Translations under genes and position numbers: made by a program | DNA from: Polyodon spathula | Lineage: Eukaryota; Chordata; Actinopteri; Acipenseriformes; Polyodontidae | Length of the DNA: 64,000 nucleotides | Reading direction: 5' to 3' | Assembly (NCBI RefSeq): GCF_017654505.1 | Contig: NC_054545.1 | Coordinates: 16,448,547-16,512,546, forward strand | Shown: piece by piece, positions 23,130-38,200 of the stretch | Layout: every line of letters starts with the position of its first letter | Position numbering within the stretch: the first letter of the stretch is position 1 | The notes under the pieces: generated by a model | Databases searched by the model: none | What the model saw: only the letters and a program-made list of their open reading frames with translations | What the model was told of the DNA's origin: nothing

Positions 23130-23161
23130 ATGGCGACTGTCATTCACAATCCTCTCAAAGC
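23130..23161 (+). CDS. dpf3: DPF3 coding exon 1
   Basis: Ten codons plus two bases: [10 protein letters not shown] and the start of Ala. The donor is AAAGC|GTAAGT. It is too short for ORF scans and was recognised from the conserved DPF3 N-terminus and the phase match with exon 2 (GC|C CTG). Confidence 0.96.
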
Positions 23162-23341
23162 GTAAGTAATTCTTACAAATTAATACAATAATTATTTTGA
23201 GAACTTTTCTGTTTACGTATATGTACAATCTGCAAACCCCCCTCCCAAAAAACAAAAGGAAATATTCTTTTAGCAATCAAAACAGCAGTCGAGCGATAGC
23301 ATTTTATGTGAATGTCTGCATGCAATTTTGTGTGCATATGG

Positions 23342-23381
<40 letters not shown>

Positions 23382-24028
23382 TTACAAATACTTTTTAACA
23401 CTAGATGCGCTAACAATGAACAGCGTGTTCAAGTTTGAATACTTTTACAGAACTTCATTAGGTTATTATAATTCAATGTAAATGTTTAAATAGCATATAT
23501 AAAATAAGAGAGATACAGTTATCTGCAATATAACTTAAACAATTCTGGTTGTTCTTAGCGGGTTTATTTTTATTACAAGTAACTTCATGCATTATGCATC
23601 CATTAAGTTAATTCACACACTGTGATGGTTTATAAATCTGTTTTAGTGTTGTTTTCTAAAGTATAATTACGAATCCTTTTGCATTAAAATACGGATTCAC
23701 TTTTATGATACGGAATTTGAGCAATTCTTTACTGGGCTAAAGTATCGCGTTTATTTCAAATCAATAACGCCGTTTAAACGCCAGCTTTTTTAACCCACTG
23801 TTTCATATTGCAGGTCGGAGTTCTAATGTGTCTTTATCCGATCCGTGGGTCAGTGGCGTGTTCATTTCTAAAAGGGTTTACAGTGAATAAAAGTTGAAAC
23901 AGCACCAGGTCGGGGAAATTACTAGTAGGGGCACTTGTAAAGAAAGCAGAGAATAACCACGTACTGCGATCAAATGTTAACAAAACTGGTATTTTTGTAT
24001 ATCTATGTAATACATATCTATCTATCTA

Positions 24029-24114
<86 letters not shown>

Positions 24115-27100
24115 ATATTAGTAGTTTAACTATCTCTTCATACAAAGAGAGGGAGGGAGGGAGTCAGCGAGGGGGAGTGATCTGTGTGTGGGGGTGGGAA
24201 TATGTGAGTATGGGATGTAGTACTACTTTAAATATGTGTGCATGAATTATGCATGCAGTATGCTTAATATTGAACAGTCCTTCACATGAAAAGTATTGTA
24301 ACGCTACTTAAATTAATATTAAACAAGGCACGAGTAGGTCAGTTCCCACCCCCTCCTGGTAATTTATTTATAGATTTATGTATGTTCAAAGTTGTTACTG
24401 TCGTTGTTTTTGTCCCCTTACCTTATTTTATTTTAGGTATTTTATTTCCCAACCTTGTTTAAAATTGGTTATGCTGTTTTACTTTTTATATTTTTTTGTA
24501 CAATGCAATGATAGGATTGCCTGAGGTTCTTGACAACCCTTTATTTAATTGTGACAAAACTTGGTTAAGACGGTCTTTAGCACAAGTTATTGAGAGTATC
24601 AGCTTCCAGGGGTCTATATTGAGTACAGTACATTTGCACATTGTAATGGATCTCCTCCTAGCCATAATACTACTGACATCAGCATAAGACATGCACTTGC
24701 CTCTCGACTACAGAGCTTGCTCTTTAGCTTAATGGTAAGACTTTGGCTTTGAACTGTGAGGTTCCTACTTCACGTCCAGCCCTTGCCTTTCCATTCATTT
24801 CAATATGTTGAGGTGCCAGTTGTTTTCAGTGGCGCTCCAGGCGGAACTAAGAGGAGATCCATTGCATTAGTACAGATTTTGGAACATTTGAAATGTTATG
24901 GTTTATATATTAAACTGATATACTGTACCAGCCTCAGTCGGGTTACTTGTTAATTTGTTGTTGCTTGACTAGCTTATTGCATCCTGTATTGGAGCACTGC
25001 TTTAGTAATGTAGAGTTTAATGACATGGTTTTCTGAAAGTTAGTTTTGTTCATTTGCGTGAGCTGTTTCCACGACTGTGCTAAAGTTTGCCTCAATCAGT
25101 AAAACTGCATTTCCATCTGCCACTGGCATTGCCCCGAAAGCAATGTGAAATGGACTTGTTCATTTCCATCAGAGTCAGATTAAGATCAAATAGGACTGTC
25201 AGCCCCAGTTAGGATTGCAGGCTGGCAGAACTCAATCTCTCCAATTTGCACTGATAGTGGAAGTTACCTAATAACTGTGCCCAATATGAAGGGTGCAAGA
25301 GGCAGGTTTAAATCTCTGTCTGCAGAACAAAATATGTAGGGTGAACCTGAAGGCTGTGACTACACTGTGTAACAATTTTTTTTTTTTTGTTCCTGGGTAG
25401 TAGTGTTATTTCCTAATTGCTTATGCCTCAAAAGTATAGAAAATGGCTTTTATTCCCCACAAACTTTGCTTTGTGACCAGGACAGTGATATTTCAAAATA
25501 TCACTATTTCCAATGGGAAAACGGGCAAATGTGTGTCTTTTCGTTCACATAAAGTCAGAAAAAAAACAACATATGAATCCAAATTAACATGTATTTATAC
25601 TAAAGTAATACAAAAATGACTACAAAAGATTTAGAAGTGAGTAGTTTTTCGGGATTTACCATTATACTGTAAATACATACATATACTGTAAATCTTTCTG
25701 TGCAGTGTACTTGAACATAACTTTGGCTGCCGGGTATTTAAATTAATATGTTATCCGTTTTTTTTTTTTTTTTTGTTTCCACCAAATTATTTGTGTTTTC
25801 AAACATCGTAGTGTAAGACGTATTTGATCATATACAGTCGCACATTAGTAATGTCATGAACAGTTTGCATATTGGACTTCCTGTTTAAAAATAAATAAAT
25901 AATGACAACTGACAAGCCAGTAAAACGATATCCTGAGCAGAATTTGCTGGTTATAATTAATATTGGTGTGTTATTATACAAGGTGTTTATTATACAATAG
26001 TTCAGTAGTTTTTACATAGCGAGGGGGTTTATGACCGTTCATAATTTTAAAACATCAATTTTTGAGTTTTATTTTAAATTTACATTTCAAATTTAAAAGT
26101 AAAAACAAAAATACATTTGAAAATTGAAACTTAGAGAATGTGATGTGACACATTTGTTGAGAGCTATGTTGATGGTATAATAATATAATAATACCTGTTA
26201 TAATAATACATGCACACATACAATAACAAGTAGCTGTTTTATTTATGAATAAGATGTAAGCAGACAAATATGAAAACATTTGGAAATATTGAACACATGT
26301 GGAAATATTGTAACACCCTTTCGATTATGTCTTTCAACAGAACATATAAACATGTTAGTGTTTTTACACAAAAACCTGAAATTCGTGCCGTTTAAGTTTG
26401 TTCACCTCACACCAGTGAAAATATTTCGTTTTTATGTTTATAGCCAGTTGTCGTCGTCCCCGTCCCCCCATATTGGACTATGTTGGCACCAAAACAGAAC
26501 AATTTAAATGAGCAAAGAAAAAAAAAAAAGAAAATACAAGAAAAAACACTGAAAAAGCTGGATAATTATTCTTTTAGTTAAAAAAAAAAAAGAAATAATG
26601 GGAATGATGACTGAGTTTTTTCTCTAAGGCTTATTTTATTTTACTTTGGAAATGCTCCAAATTCTTTTTTATTTCACAGAGTTCTGCATTTCAAATATTG
26701 AGTATTGTATAAATATCTATTGTATTATAAATAAGCACCATATTTTTTTTGTTAAAGTTTAGGCTATACTGATTTCATACCTATTATAGCTTAATAAATA
26801 GTAAACCTTATAAATTTGTAAGGGTTTTTTTTTTTTGTCGTTCTTTGCAAATTGTCATGTTTATCGCAATTATCGTGATAATAACACACTCAATAACCGT
26901 ATGAGAAAATGTTTATATCGTGACACCCCTAGTAGCAAGAATACAATAATGTATTAATAGACATTCAACTTTTTTATATATTATATTCCTGGTAACCCCA
27001 TTGTCACTGCGGTTGGTTGTAAGTGGCAAAACGCATCAGAGTAGAACTGCAGCTCAAGTTATATACATAAAGAATCTCTGACACTACGGTAAAGCCTTTA

Positions 27101-28213
27101 CCCTTTAGTTCAGTCAATATGCCAATAGATTGCAGCAACAAAGTAATTAGACAAACAAAACTAATTTAAATGAATGCGTTTAATTTCAGTGTGTTAGCAT
27201 TTGTCTGTTTTAGTCAGTTTAGCTTTATTACATTTTTTGTTAAGTTTACATATAGTAATTCAACAGACGCAACAGACTCGGCTTTTTTTAACTAAAAAAC
27301 TTCCAACTTCAGCTTTTTATTTTTTAGGATGCAGTTTTGACAAAAGGTGTAAGTCAGGGTATGCAGGCTCTGTGTGCGTATGCCTGCACTGCTAGCAGCA
27401 CCTTTCCTCAACAAACCTGTCTGTCACAATCAGTCAGGTAGGTCTTGCCATAACTTTTGATTTTATATTACTGTGTTACCGTTAAGGGATATTAATTTGA
27501 ACCGTCTACGTGCAGCAAAGTGTGTGATGGGCTTCTGAAAACGCCTGCTGGCGTAGTGCTAAAACTGCTAATGTATTTCAATTGTACAAAAAAAAAAGTG
27601 GTTTCGGTACGGTTCGGTTTATCTTTTGTCGGTATTGTTTGGTTTGGAAACGTATGCAAATGTCAGTTTCAGTTTGGGAACCCTACAGGTGGGCTTTTGT
27701 GTAATGTCTGGTTCAGGTGCAGCAGGTGCAACTGCGCTCATTTGTATCCCTGTAGCTGCCGGTGTGCGGTGCCAGTAATTCAGATTGTATCCTCCCTCAT
27801 TTCAACAGGTATCACTATTGTCTTAATTATCCTAACATTTGCAGTTATAGTCTGTGTGCACCATTCACCACACGGAAGCTGTTGGGTGCTGCTGCGGGCA
27901 CTAAAATAAACTACAGCAAATCAACATGCCTGCATTTCTGATTTAAAAATAATAATCATTAAAAAAAAAAACAGTTTCCTGTATGAGCCAATTTCTGCAA
28001 ATGTCTGTTAGTGATTAAACCTATTTGTTTATGATTAAAAAATAGTGTAGTGTTGGATGTAAAGATGTATGCAGAATAAAATAAAGTAGGTGAGTAGTAC
28101 TATTTCAGTACTATGTACTATTTCATGCATGCTAACATTCTGACAGTTAAATATAGTTCAATTTGGTATGTTTGATGTTTATGAATAAGGGTTAAACTAA
28201 TGTGTGTGTGTGT

Positions 28214-28266
<53 letters not shown>

Positions 28267-31200
28267 ATAAGGTCCTGCACCAGGGCCCATCTTCCTCTTC
28301 CTCTGGTCTGGTTGCAGATTGGATTGTAGACTGTAAATTGCGGCTGCTGTCTTATTTTGATAATTGGACTGAGATGAGATTGAGTTGTAGATGGGAATAT
28401 GTCTGGAGTGTAACTGGTGCCGTTAAGTTTACTGCACCAAGCCCTAATAGAACAATATGCCTAATTTGTGGAATTGTCAGGACCACAGGATGCCGGCTAC
28501 AGCACTGCAGTCGTTCTGTTTTAAAGACCACTTAAAAGCTTTTGATTTGGAAAGGTATATTTCATTTCCACCGTTCTATGACATGCACATCATTGCCTCA
28601 ATTGCTGATTCACAATTTGGGTCCGTAGGGGCTTCTAAGAGCCAAGGTTTTGTTTCAACCAAATGCAAAAATATTTTTGAAAGAAATGTATTGAATTTTG
28701 ATGCACACAGAATAATCTCACCAGACAAACTATAGAGAATAAGTCAAAATATTTAGGTTGTGGTTGAAACTAAAACCAGACTAACTGGTATCACAAAGGA
28801 TTAGATGTGAGAATTGTTTTCCCTCACAAACCTAAACCCGAATCTCGCACGTAAAAAAACACTGATTGGCGTTTTACAAAGACAGATCTATTATATCAGC
28901 CAAGTGCAGCGTTTTATTCACGATCAAACGCTTTAGAAGGGACACCCTCATCAAAAAGTAGGCAAAGTAACTATCAGAACTGCTTGAGGGATGGAGATAA
29001 GTACAGAAATAACACAAAGAAACTTTCCTTTGAATTGCATTGCTGAGGAGAAAGATGGAATCATTCTGCCTGAAATACGAGGGTCACAGGGAGTGGATCT
29101 TTGTGCGTCAATTGCTGTACCTGAATTGTTCTGATTTTTTATTATCATTTTCTACAGATCTTTTGAGTTTTTTGTCCAGGTGTGGTACGGCATGCTTTAT
29201 TTCAGTGCATTCATGTTTTATTTGCTTGTATTGGAAGACAGGCATACAGATTGAATGAATTTGGTGTTCTTGCTGATATTGTCCCCTGCTGGGGGTGCAT
29301 ATCCCTGGGGATGTAGCTGATGCATCCACATATCAGTCTGTCTGTCCATCTTGCATAAAGGGACACTCAAGTTATGGATTGTCAAAATATACATAGAGGC
29401 ATCAGTCTATCCTACAATGTATATAGAATTGCATAGCCAATTGTGATAAAACTGCTAACAACGTCTTCTATACCGCCTTGATAAATATCAGCCATTATTA
29501 CATACTTTATTTATATGTTGTCAACAAAAAACATATTTTATGCGCTACTTACACTTTAAGGAAATGTTCCTTTCAGTGTAGTTTGGAACACATTTGCTAG
29601 TAAATTTAAGTAACATACTAAGAGTACTACTATAGTAAGCAATTTACTGAAGTTACTGAAATATAAAAATAGCTTCTGCCTGTTTATTTTTCCCACTCTT
29701 TCTCTAAGTTGAATCCAACTCCTGGTGTACAAAAAGATACAAAATCACTGCCAACTATTACTGCTGCTTTGTGGAATTCTGATTTTTCTTGATGTTCTTT
29801 CAGTTTTGTAACTGCTGAACTCAAGGATTTTGAAGGACTTATATAACCTGTAAAGTTTCTCTGCAATTCTTACTGTTTTTCTACCAAAATGCAGCAATAT
29901 TTACCGTAGGCGCCATGAAATTGTACAAAGACAAAATATGTTTTTTTATTTTGTTTGTTTATTTATATTATGTACTTTTTTTTTTAAACAGTGTAAACAT
30001 TTTATGCTATTTTTGCTCCTCTAACATCTTGTCCATAATGGCTAACTGGAACACTGCTGTAGCAGAGTGATGTTACATTTTTTTGCCAGGGAAAGTTTAT
30101 CTTGAAATGCTTCTAAACAGTAAACTTTATTTTTATTTTTATTAGACATCCCACAAAATACCTTCGCGACTAGGGTGTGTTTTTTTTTCTGACTTTACTA
30201 GATTGCTGCATTTAAATGTAAGGTTCATGTATTAAGAAATCAGTATCACTTATTTGCTAATTTACAAAAAACATAAATAATACCTTACATTTAAAATATT
30301 AGTCTGTGCCTTGCCAGAAGCTCTCTTGGCAGCTATTTCTGTGTTTCTTGGTAACCAATAGAAGATCAGCTTTTTTCCACAGCTAGCCAATGAGAATTGA
30401 TAGGGTTGGGACGTAAACACTTTTAAAATGTTTGTGTGTAAGTGCTAGATTTCTGCAATTCAGTTTTTAGAAACTTGTGTGGCTCTCTAGAAATATACCC
30501 AGAGTGTTTTTCTAGCAACAAATACAAATACATAAACACTATCCAAACGGGCAAAGTATAATGGCAAAACTTGTAGTCCCGGGTGGCAGGCGATATGAAT
30601 TGCACATTTATATCTACTTGTCTGCTGTCAAATCGCTCACATTTTTGTACACTGTCATAGGCAGGAGGCACATTCCTGAAGTATTTTAGTTGTGTTTATT
30701 GCACACTGGGGTGCATTCCAGTTACATGGTAATAACAATTTCTGAGCTCAATGCAATGTCTCTTAACCCATGTGATAATTTGAAGCAGTGAGCTCTTGCA
30801 GACCTTAATCTAGAGATAGCAGAACTCTGATCAGTTCTCTCTGCATGCTGCATCGTTCTTAAAGCTGCAGTTTTATCCCGATTTATATACACCATATCAT
30901 TCTTTGCTGTATGTATACACCCATTCCATTGCTCTTGAAGTCCAGTGTGATACATTCCCACATGGCAGTTTCTTCTGTTGGAGCACAAGCATCCTTTCCT
31001 GTGCTTGTGAGAAGTGGCTATGCTCCTGCTATGACTTGTAGCGGTCAGGTGTTCTAAATGACATCTTCTAACTGTTACTGTATAATCCAGAAAGCAAAGG
31101 GGAAGTTGGGAATTGTCTGTTTTGTCTAATGTTTCTGTTGTAGATAACAAGATATATCACCCATAGCTAATAAACACCCAATAGAGCTGAACTTCGAAAG

Positions 31201-32241
31201 AAACTTCATAAATTCATTGCCAAACATTTCGACTAGAAGTCTTGCGGGATTCAAAATGATAAATAAGGTTTTTTCTGCCTCTTATTAGCACTAGAAATAT
31301 TATCACTGCAGTCTTTTTTTTTATTGCCCTAAAGATCTGTTGGTTTTTTGCTTGTTTTTGATGCTTTACAACATAATAAATGAAAAGTTGCTGCTGCTTC
31401 CTGGTACCTAATCCCTTTGTGTCTTGTAGTTCAAACTCACTGCAATGATATGCGACCTATAGCAAAGCTACCAAGATGCAGCAGCTCGTCTGCACTGTTA
31501 CACTTGAAATATTTGCTTGAAATCCTGAATTTTCTTAAATACAAAGAAAGAACCAAAAGATTCTCAGATGATTTTTTTAATTGTTTGAGATCTGTAGTTA
31601 CAGATTGAATAATAGAGGGAGTTGACCGAACAGGGGCACTCTGATCTGAGAAAAGATGGTTTCATGAAACACACCCCCACACGGAGACACTCCAGCATTG
31701 CTGGAGCTCAGGCCGGTAGCACAGTGGGACTGTGCTGAATATTGGACTCTTCACCCGTGAGCTGCCAGTTTTATTTAATGTTCGCCTCAGAGATCGCTAG
31801 CTTACTAATACTGGGTTATTAGCAGTCATATTCTGGGAAAGTGTTTCCTGCATTTGTGGTTGATGATAAGTAAACCACATGTGAAGTGATAAATGGTGCT
31901 AGGGCAGGTGTAGTGTGCATGCAGAAACCGAGATATTCATGCACTACATGGTGAAAATGAGTCTGGAACAATGCCCATTTTAATTAACAATTTTTTTTTA
32001 TTTTTCTGGGGGGTGAACAAGACATGTATTACTTAGTTTTTCAAGGTTATTTCAAGAGTTTTCCTGGGGCAAAAGGCAAATTAATAAATTTAAGTCATGG
32101 ACGAAAGGGGTCCACTTGGGCTAGAGTGACTCGCATACTTGCTTTACACATAAGCACCAATGGAAAAGCCCATCTTGTGAGGTTAGCTTAAAGCAAAGAA
32201 AATGGTGGATCACCTTATTCATTTTTACTACAGAATCTTAA

Positions 32242-32276
<35 letters not shown>

Positions 32277-35200
32277 CTTCTTGCATTACTGCAAATGAAG
32301 AGGTAGAAGAAAACACATCAGGTAAAATAGATTCTGTAGTTCCAAATCCAAAATGGCAACATTTTGTTTTCCTCTTTTGAAATGTAATCAATACAGTGAC
32401 ACTACCCCAGCGCTGGATCTAAATACTGCCACACTATAAATGACCCTGCTGGTACCTCTAAAATGTGGGTAATGTGCAAATCTTTTAAATGTAGTAAAAC
32501 CTAAATAAAATCAAATTGAACTGAAAACGTATTGCTTTTTTTAAGAAGGCGTGCAGAAAAAAAAAAACTGAACCGGCTTGATAAGTCAAACTGTATTGTT
32601 GGGAAGCAGAAATATTTTCATATAGATTATAATCTGCTGCAGCAACACATTAAAACCATGCAAGTGCTGCCCCTTTAAGTGAAAGAGAAATACAGATTAG
32701 CTGTGTCCCAGGATCTGTGTCCCATCTGCCCAGAGACTCTGTGAATTGAGAGAGGTGCTGGGCATTAGCTTGGCTCCCATCTGCTCTGTGTCTGGGAGTG
32801 TGTGTGTGTGCGTGCATAACTCCCCCCTTTTTTATTAGCGAATACCTTTTTTTTTTTTTTTTTTTTTTAATGCTCACGTTTAACTGAAAATGTCTTAGGT
32901 TTGGTTAAACATGGTTAGACATGGTTAAAAAAACAAACAAACAAACAAACAAACAAAAAAAAAAATAATACTTCCCTTAACAACCAAACATTTAATTTAC
33001 ATTTTTACCATGCTCTCTTCTGCCATAGCAGTAGAACACTTGCTGTGATCAGCGCTTTAAGATTAAACGCGCACACAATTCAATTTACTTTTACAACTAC
33101 ACATTATGCCATTCATTAAACATGTAGGCTCAACTCAAGAAATGTCAGCAACTCAATTAATTAAGCAGCTTATTCATTTTCTGCTGTAACAGTTTAATGC
33201 AGCACGCTCTGTGTTGCTTACTAAATGGGATGTTTGAGCAATGTAGAGTTTACTCACATGGATTGTGAATGCTAATTCGCTTTCTGTGTGAATTCAGTTG
33301 GTTCCTTCCTTCATTGTGTTTCTTTGAACCTGGCACAGTCTGTGAGTCTCTAAGTGTAGTACAGTTTAGTTTGTTGTCATAGCCACCTTACCAATTTGGA
33401 TTGAAATCCAGTGTTGTTGTAGTTTTTAGTGGTATTACTGCAGGGATCAATAAAAATCACTGTAGTTGAAAGGGTGTAGCGCTGTTTAAATAAATCCAAT
33501 CAGTGCTTCTACATTGGTTTATCTGCTTTATAGTGGTTGCTGTTCCTTTGCACGGCTTGGTCATTGAATGTTCTGTAACGTGTGAGAAACTAAAGTGTTG
33601 TGCTGTACACTGCTTTGCAGAAAAAAAAAGGTTGATCTAATGCATTTTTGGTTTAGCTCCTTTAATTCCGCAGTCCTCTGTGTTCACATGAGCGCTGGGA
33701 GACAGATCTCATCGAGCGGTCAATCGCAAGCAGCTGGGCTGTAACAGCAAAGCAAGTTGATACTGGAAACAAAATGGCTGTGCTGTGGTGACTCCTTCAG
33801 TCCTTCAGCATGGCTTGTTTCAAATTCCAGGGAAGAAATCACACAACAAAGCACACTGTTTTTCAAACTTTAATCAATAACCTATAATTTAAAAAGTTAT
33901 TATCGTTCAACCCTAGCCTGATCTTGTCAGGTGTCAAATCTTTAAGCATTCTCAATGCCTCCTAAATACCATTCATAGACCATGCTTTACCTTGCTGGGT
34001 TTTTTTTTCTACTGATGCTTAATAAAAGTATACAGGGCACATGAGTGCTGCTCAGATCCCCTGTTTTCCCCTTCCCCCTGCTGTTTGTGTGAGCTGTGAG
34101 TGCTTGTCAGAATTGCCTGTCTGAATGAGGTGCTCCTGGTTAAACTGAGCTCTAAGCACTGATGCTGCCTGGGGCTGACTGTGCTGCTGTAGGACTTGTG
34201 TGTGTGCGTGTGTGTTCACTTGAATTAGAAGTGATCTTCCATATCAGCGGTTCCTGTTTGTGTAGAGGCTGGATTTAAATGAATAGATGACTCTGTGCCG
34301 TTTGAGATAAAAGGAATGTGGCTTTCTTTGTGTTCTCTCTCATGAAACCTTGCTCTGTCACCAAAGAAAAAGAGACTAGGGATGCAGTGGAAAAGATGAC
34401 AGTCACCAAGTTATCTTTTGAACTACAGAATTCTGTTGTTAATATTCAAGATGGAAATAAGTACGGCTGGCTATTGCTGTACAATTGGTGTATCTGTATA
34501 GCTGACCCTGCCTCTTGCAGAGTCTTATTCTGTGCAGTTTGATGTTCACGGGAAGACCCTTGACCAATGCAACCATTGGAGCTTGATATTGCCAAATCTC
34601 AGAAGCAAAGCAAGGCTGGGTCTGATCAGTAGTACTTGGATTGGTGCCCTCCATGGAAAGCACTGAACTTGGTAAAATAATTTCTATGTTGAAATAGCTG
34701 ACAATTATCTATTCTGAGGTACCAGTATTTTTAGTAAGCAAGTGTTCTGGGTGGAGCAGATATTGGCAACAAATGACCCACCCCATGCTCCTGAAACCCA
34801 CTGTGGTTCTATTCTATGAGCCTTAAAGCGAGCACTTTGCAAATCTCAGGGAGCTAATCAACAATCTGTTTCAAATCTAAAGGCTGACGATTTACAGTAA
34901 ATCAGCCTTAATTGCAGAGTCTGCATCCGGTTTTTTGGGTGTTGCCTAGATTAGGTACTGTATGGTGCTGCTGCTGCTGTTGTTGTTTTCTTCTCATCTA
35001 CAGCAGCTGGGTGTTTCAGTTTGGGCTCTGTGTTATTTTGCTGCAGCTTGCTAGTTGTGGCTTCCTGGACTTGGCTTTGAACCGTTAATTGAGAGTAGCA
35101 GCTTTGGCCCTCTTTCGTTTCCCCTGCCGGCCGGGGAAGCAGCAGCAAACACGCTGGGCTGGCTTTCAGCAGACTGCTTCCCCACATAGCCCCTGTGCTT

Positions 35201-38200
35201 CTCTACCTACCCTCAAGTTCTTTATGGAGTGCTCACTGCCTAATGGCTGAGGCTTCTGTAACCTGGTTGCATTTGAGAGTGGAAGACAAAAGTAGTTTTA
35301 ATTTGCACTCCACACACTCCATGCCAATGCGGATCCCCACTTTGCACAGCCAGGACAAGAACCTGTGCTACCCTGACTATGACTCACACTGCACGCCAAT
35401 GCAGGCATGCACTTTGTGAAGCCAGGACACGAACCTGTGCTACCCTGACTATGACTCACACTGCACGCCAATACAGGCATGCACTTCGTGAAGCCAGGAC
35501 ACGAACCTGTGCTACCCTGACTATGAGTCGCACTGCACACCAATGCGGGTGTGCTTTTACCAAGTAAGCCACTCTGTGCAACAAAGTGTTTGAACTGTAA
35601 ACTGTGAACGTGGGTCTTTGTTAGGAGTTAAACTACCTGCCACTTGTTGGGTGCAGTTAAGCGCCTAACAAGCAGCAATCAGCTGCAGCTCCTCAAAATG
35701 AGGCAGTGATGAGAAATATCTGAGGGGCGCAGAGCATGTCTTCTGATGTGTCAGTGTTATTTGACTAGCTATAAGGGGGCAGTGCCCTGTTACCTTTGGT
35801 TTTTCTCTTCATTTTTCCTTGAGTTTAAGGGCGTTGCAGAACACTGCTTAACACATTTAAGTCAGCACCCTTGTTGAGGGAAAAAGTATCTTCAGGTGTT
35901 CTACTTAAAAGTAATAGTTAAGGTGTCTTATGCAACCAGCCCCAGATACTGACTCAGCTTGTGCTAGAGGGAGCCAGGATACTGTTTGCTGAGCGAAGTA
36001 AACTTGACAACTTTGATTCTCTCATCCATCAATAGAATATCTGGATTCGCAACTCCACTTACCCTCTGCGTCATGCATTGACCCATTTACGGGCATCCGT
36101 AAATGCACTTTTCTGATTGATTTACCTACTGTTTTGTAGCAGCACACTGCTGTTGCTTTTATTATATGTGTGATTATGGTTAAGACTGTAGCAGTAATAA
36201 TGAGAATCCTAAACTGCATAGTATTTTACTAAATATTTAGCCAGAAAATGGACCGTTTTATGAGGAACTTGCTTTGATTTTTCACTCTTTAAAAGGTTCC
36301 TGAAGTACTGCAAACCACTGCATTTGAACATAAATTGGAGGATAGAAAGTAAAACACTAAATCAAGTGTAATTTTAATCTTGATAGTTTAAATTGTTAAT
36401 AACCATTTATAAAGAAGGTTTTATATATTAAACCTAGATGGTACACAGTTCAAATAGAGATGGTCAGTAGAGAACCCGGGTGAAGGTACGCAGGGTTCTT
36501 GTGTTGTTTGTAGTGACATGTAACCCACACTAACTCCCCAGACAAAGGCTCAGCTACGATCAAGACCTTCCAGCAGGACGAGCTCTGTGACACTGGGGGC
36601 GTGTAAATCAAAGAGATCACAAATCAGTATCGCCTGGGAGCCTTTATCCGAGGCAGTGAGCAGTCTCCGAAGAATGCCCACGATTTCATAACTGCACTTG
36701 TAATCTGCTTGGGAAACTCTCTTTAGGCTTGTAACAGACAAGGAAATATAATTGCTACTGATTCGAATGCTTGTTAATGTGACTGGTGCACTGCATGTTT
36801 CATCCCTTTTATCTCTTATGCGTTTTTGATGTATTTATCCAAAACCAAACATGATTATCGACACTACACATGGTGCAATAAAACCTAAGCCGTGCACACA
36901 ATGGCCAATGTGGCTGTCTTAATATCCTTTAACCTTAGTGAGTCTGCTCTCAAGAATAGCCCACTGACAGTCATTGCAGTTAAAAACTATTTAACTAATA
37001 AGGAATGAATAGCCACTATAAGCAGAATTTAATCCATGCTAAAACGTATTTATCAGAATCAAATGTCATTGGTGCATTTATCCAGATCTACAAAAGATGG
37101 AATAATACTGTCTCTTAATTTCCAGGTCTTGTAATATGTAGCCTGCAATATATACTTTACTATACAGTAGTGCTGGGTTGAACACATGTTTTTCATCGTA
37201 TCAAAATGATTAAAATATTCTTTCCTTTTGAATTAACTGGAAAAAAGTGTAATTCATACCATACCACAGTCTCTCATAAGTACCCCCAGCATTACCAACT
37301 TAAAGAGGACTAATGTTCTTCTGTGCAGTATGATGTGTGATACAGTCATTTATAAATTCATTTAAATGAGTGAATCCGAACGTGGTTGTTTTCACCATCA
37401 AATACACTTCAGGCAGTGTTTGTTTGAATATTCAAATATCCCAGCATTACTATACAACCAAATAAGATACTACATAAGAACAGCCCCCAAATGCTGAGAA
37501 ACTGAATCCAGCCTCCAGGGAGGCAGAGACTGCAGAGTCATACACCAGCCTGCAGGGTCTGACAGCAGCACTAAATAATTTAGTGTCAGGAGAAGTAATG
37601 AGTATGTAATGAGTCTTGTGCAGTGAAGCACTTGTTCACAATATGCTGACAGGTGCACAAAGCACCCCCGCCCGCCCCCCCTCCCCCAATACAAATAAAG
37701 CCCCCCGACTGTGATGGATTACTCTACTTCTTATTTCCCGTGACGTTTACATGTTTTGTTCGCAGTTTAAGGGTGTCTCTGTGTCAGCCCCATTCCATAA
37801 TCAACCTTATTTTTCTATTCCGTAAACAATATCAATCAGTTATGCTTTATTAGCTTGTGATGTATGTAATCAATTACAATATGCAGTACAGTGCTCCCCC
37901 TCTTAAGAGGCTCCTTGTGAAGAAGATCAATCGACTCTCTGCTTGTTTATTTTACTTCTGAGCAAATTGTTTGTTTTAAATTCAAATGGCATTATTTACA
38001 AATTGCTATTGCCTCTTGGGGCCTATTTTAAGAACATTCATATCAATGTCTTGGTTTGGGCACCTTTTAAAGGGGGATCATGTTTCTGGTGCTTATAGGT
38101 AGTTGTTACAGTACTTTTATAAAGGGGCTGGTGAGGATGAGAGTGCTTTTAAGTAAGGAACTGGATTTTAAAGTCTTGGTTAGCACTGCTTTCAAAGGGG

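Noticed and set aside
24718..24785. Functional tRNA gene
   Set aside because: Boxes A and B are only approximate and the acceptor stem does not pair; better explained as a SINE or pseudogene.
27590..27695. Second hAT end ending GGGAACCCTACAG
   Set aside because: Suggestive terminus, but no partner end or 8-bp duplication could be found.
27520..27909. 129-codon frame in DPF3 intron 1
   Set aside because: No domain, no splice or promoter context; Cys/Val-rich chance frame overlapping transposon-like GGTACGGTTCGGTTT sequence.
28200..28535. Poly-glycine protein
   Set aside because: Created entirely by a 49-base G run.
30722..31150. 142-codon minus-strand frame in DPF3 intron 1
   Set aside because: No recognisable motif, and composition like the surrounding intron.
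35298..35567. Repetitive reading frames on both strands that look like a protein with 24-residue repeats
   Set aside because: They follow from a 72-bp DNA tandem repeat (multiple of 3) derived from a tRNA-like element; both strands are open equally and no start, splice or codon signal supports a gene.
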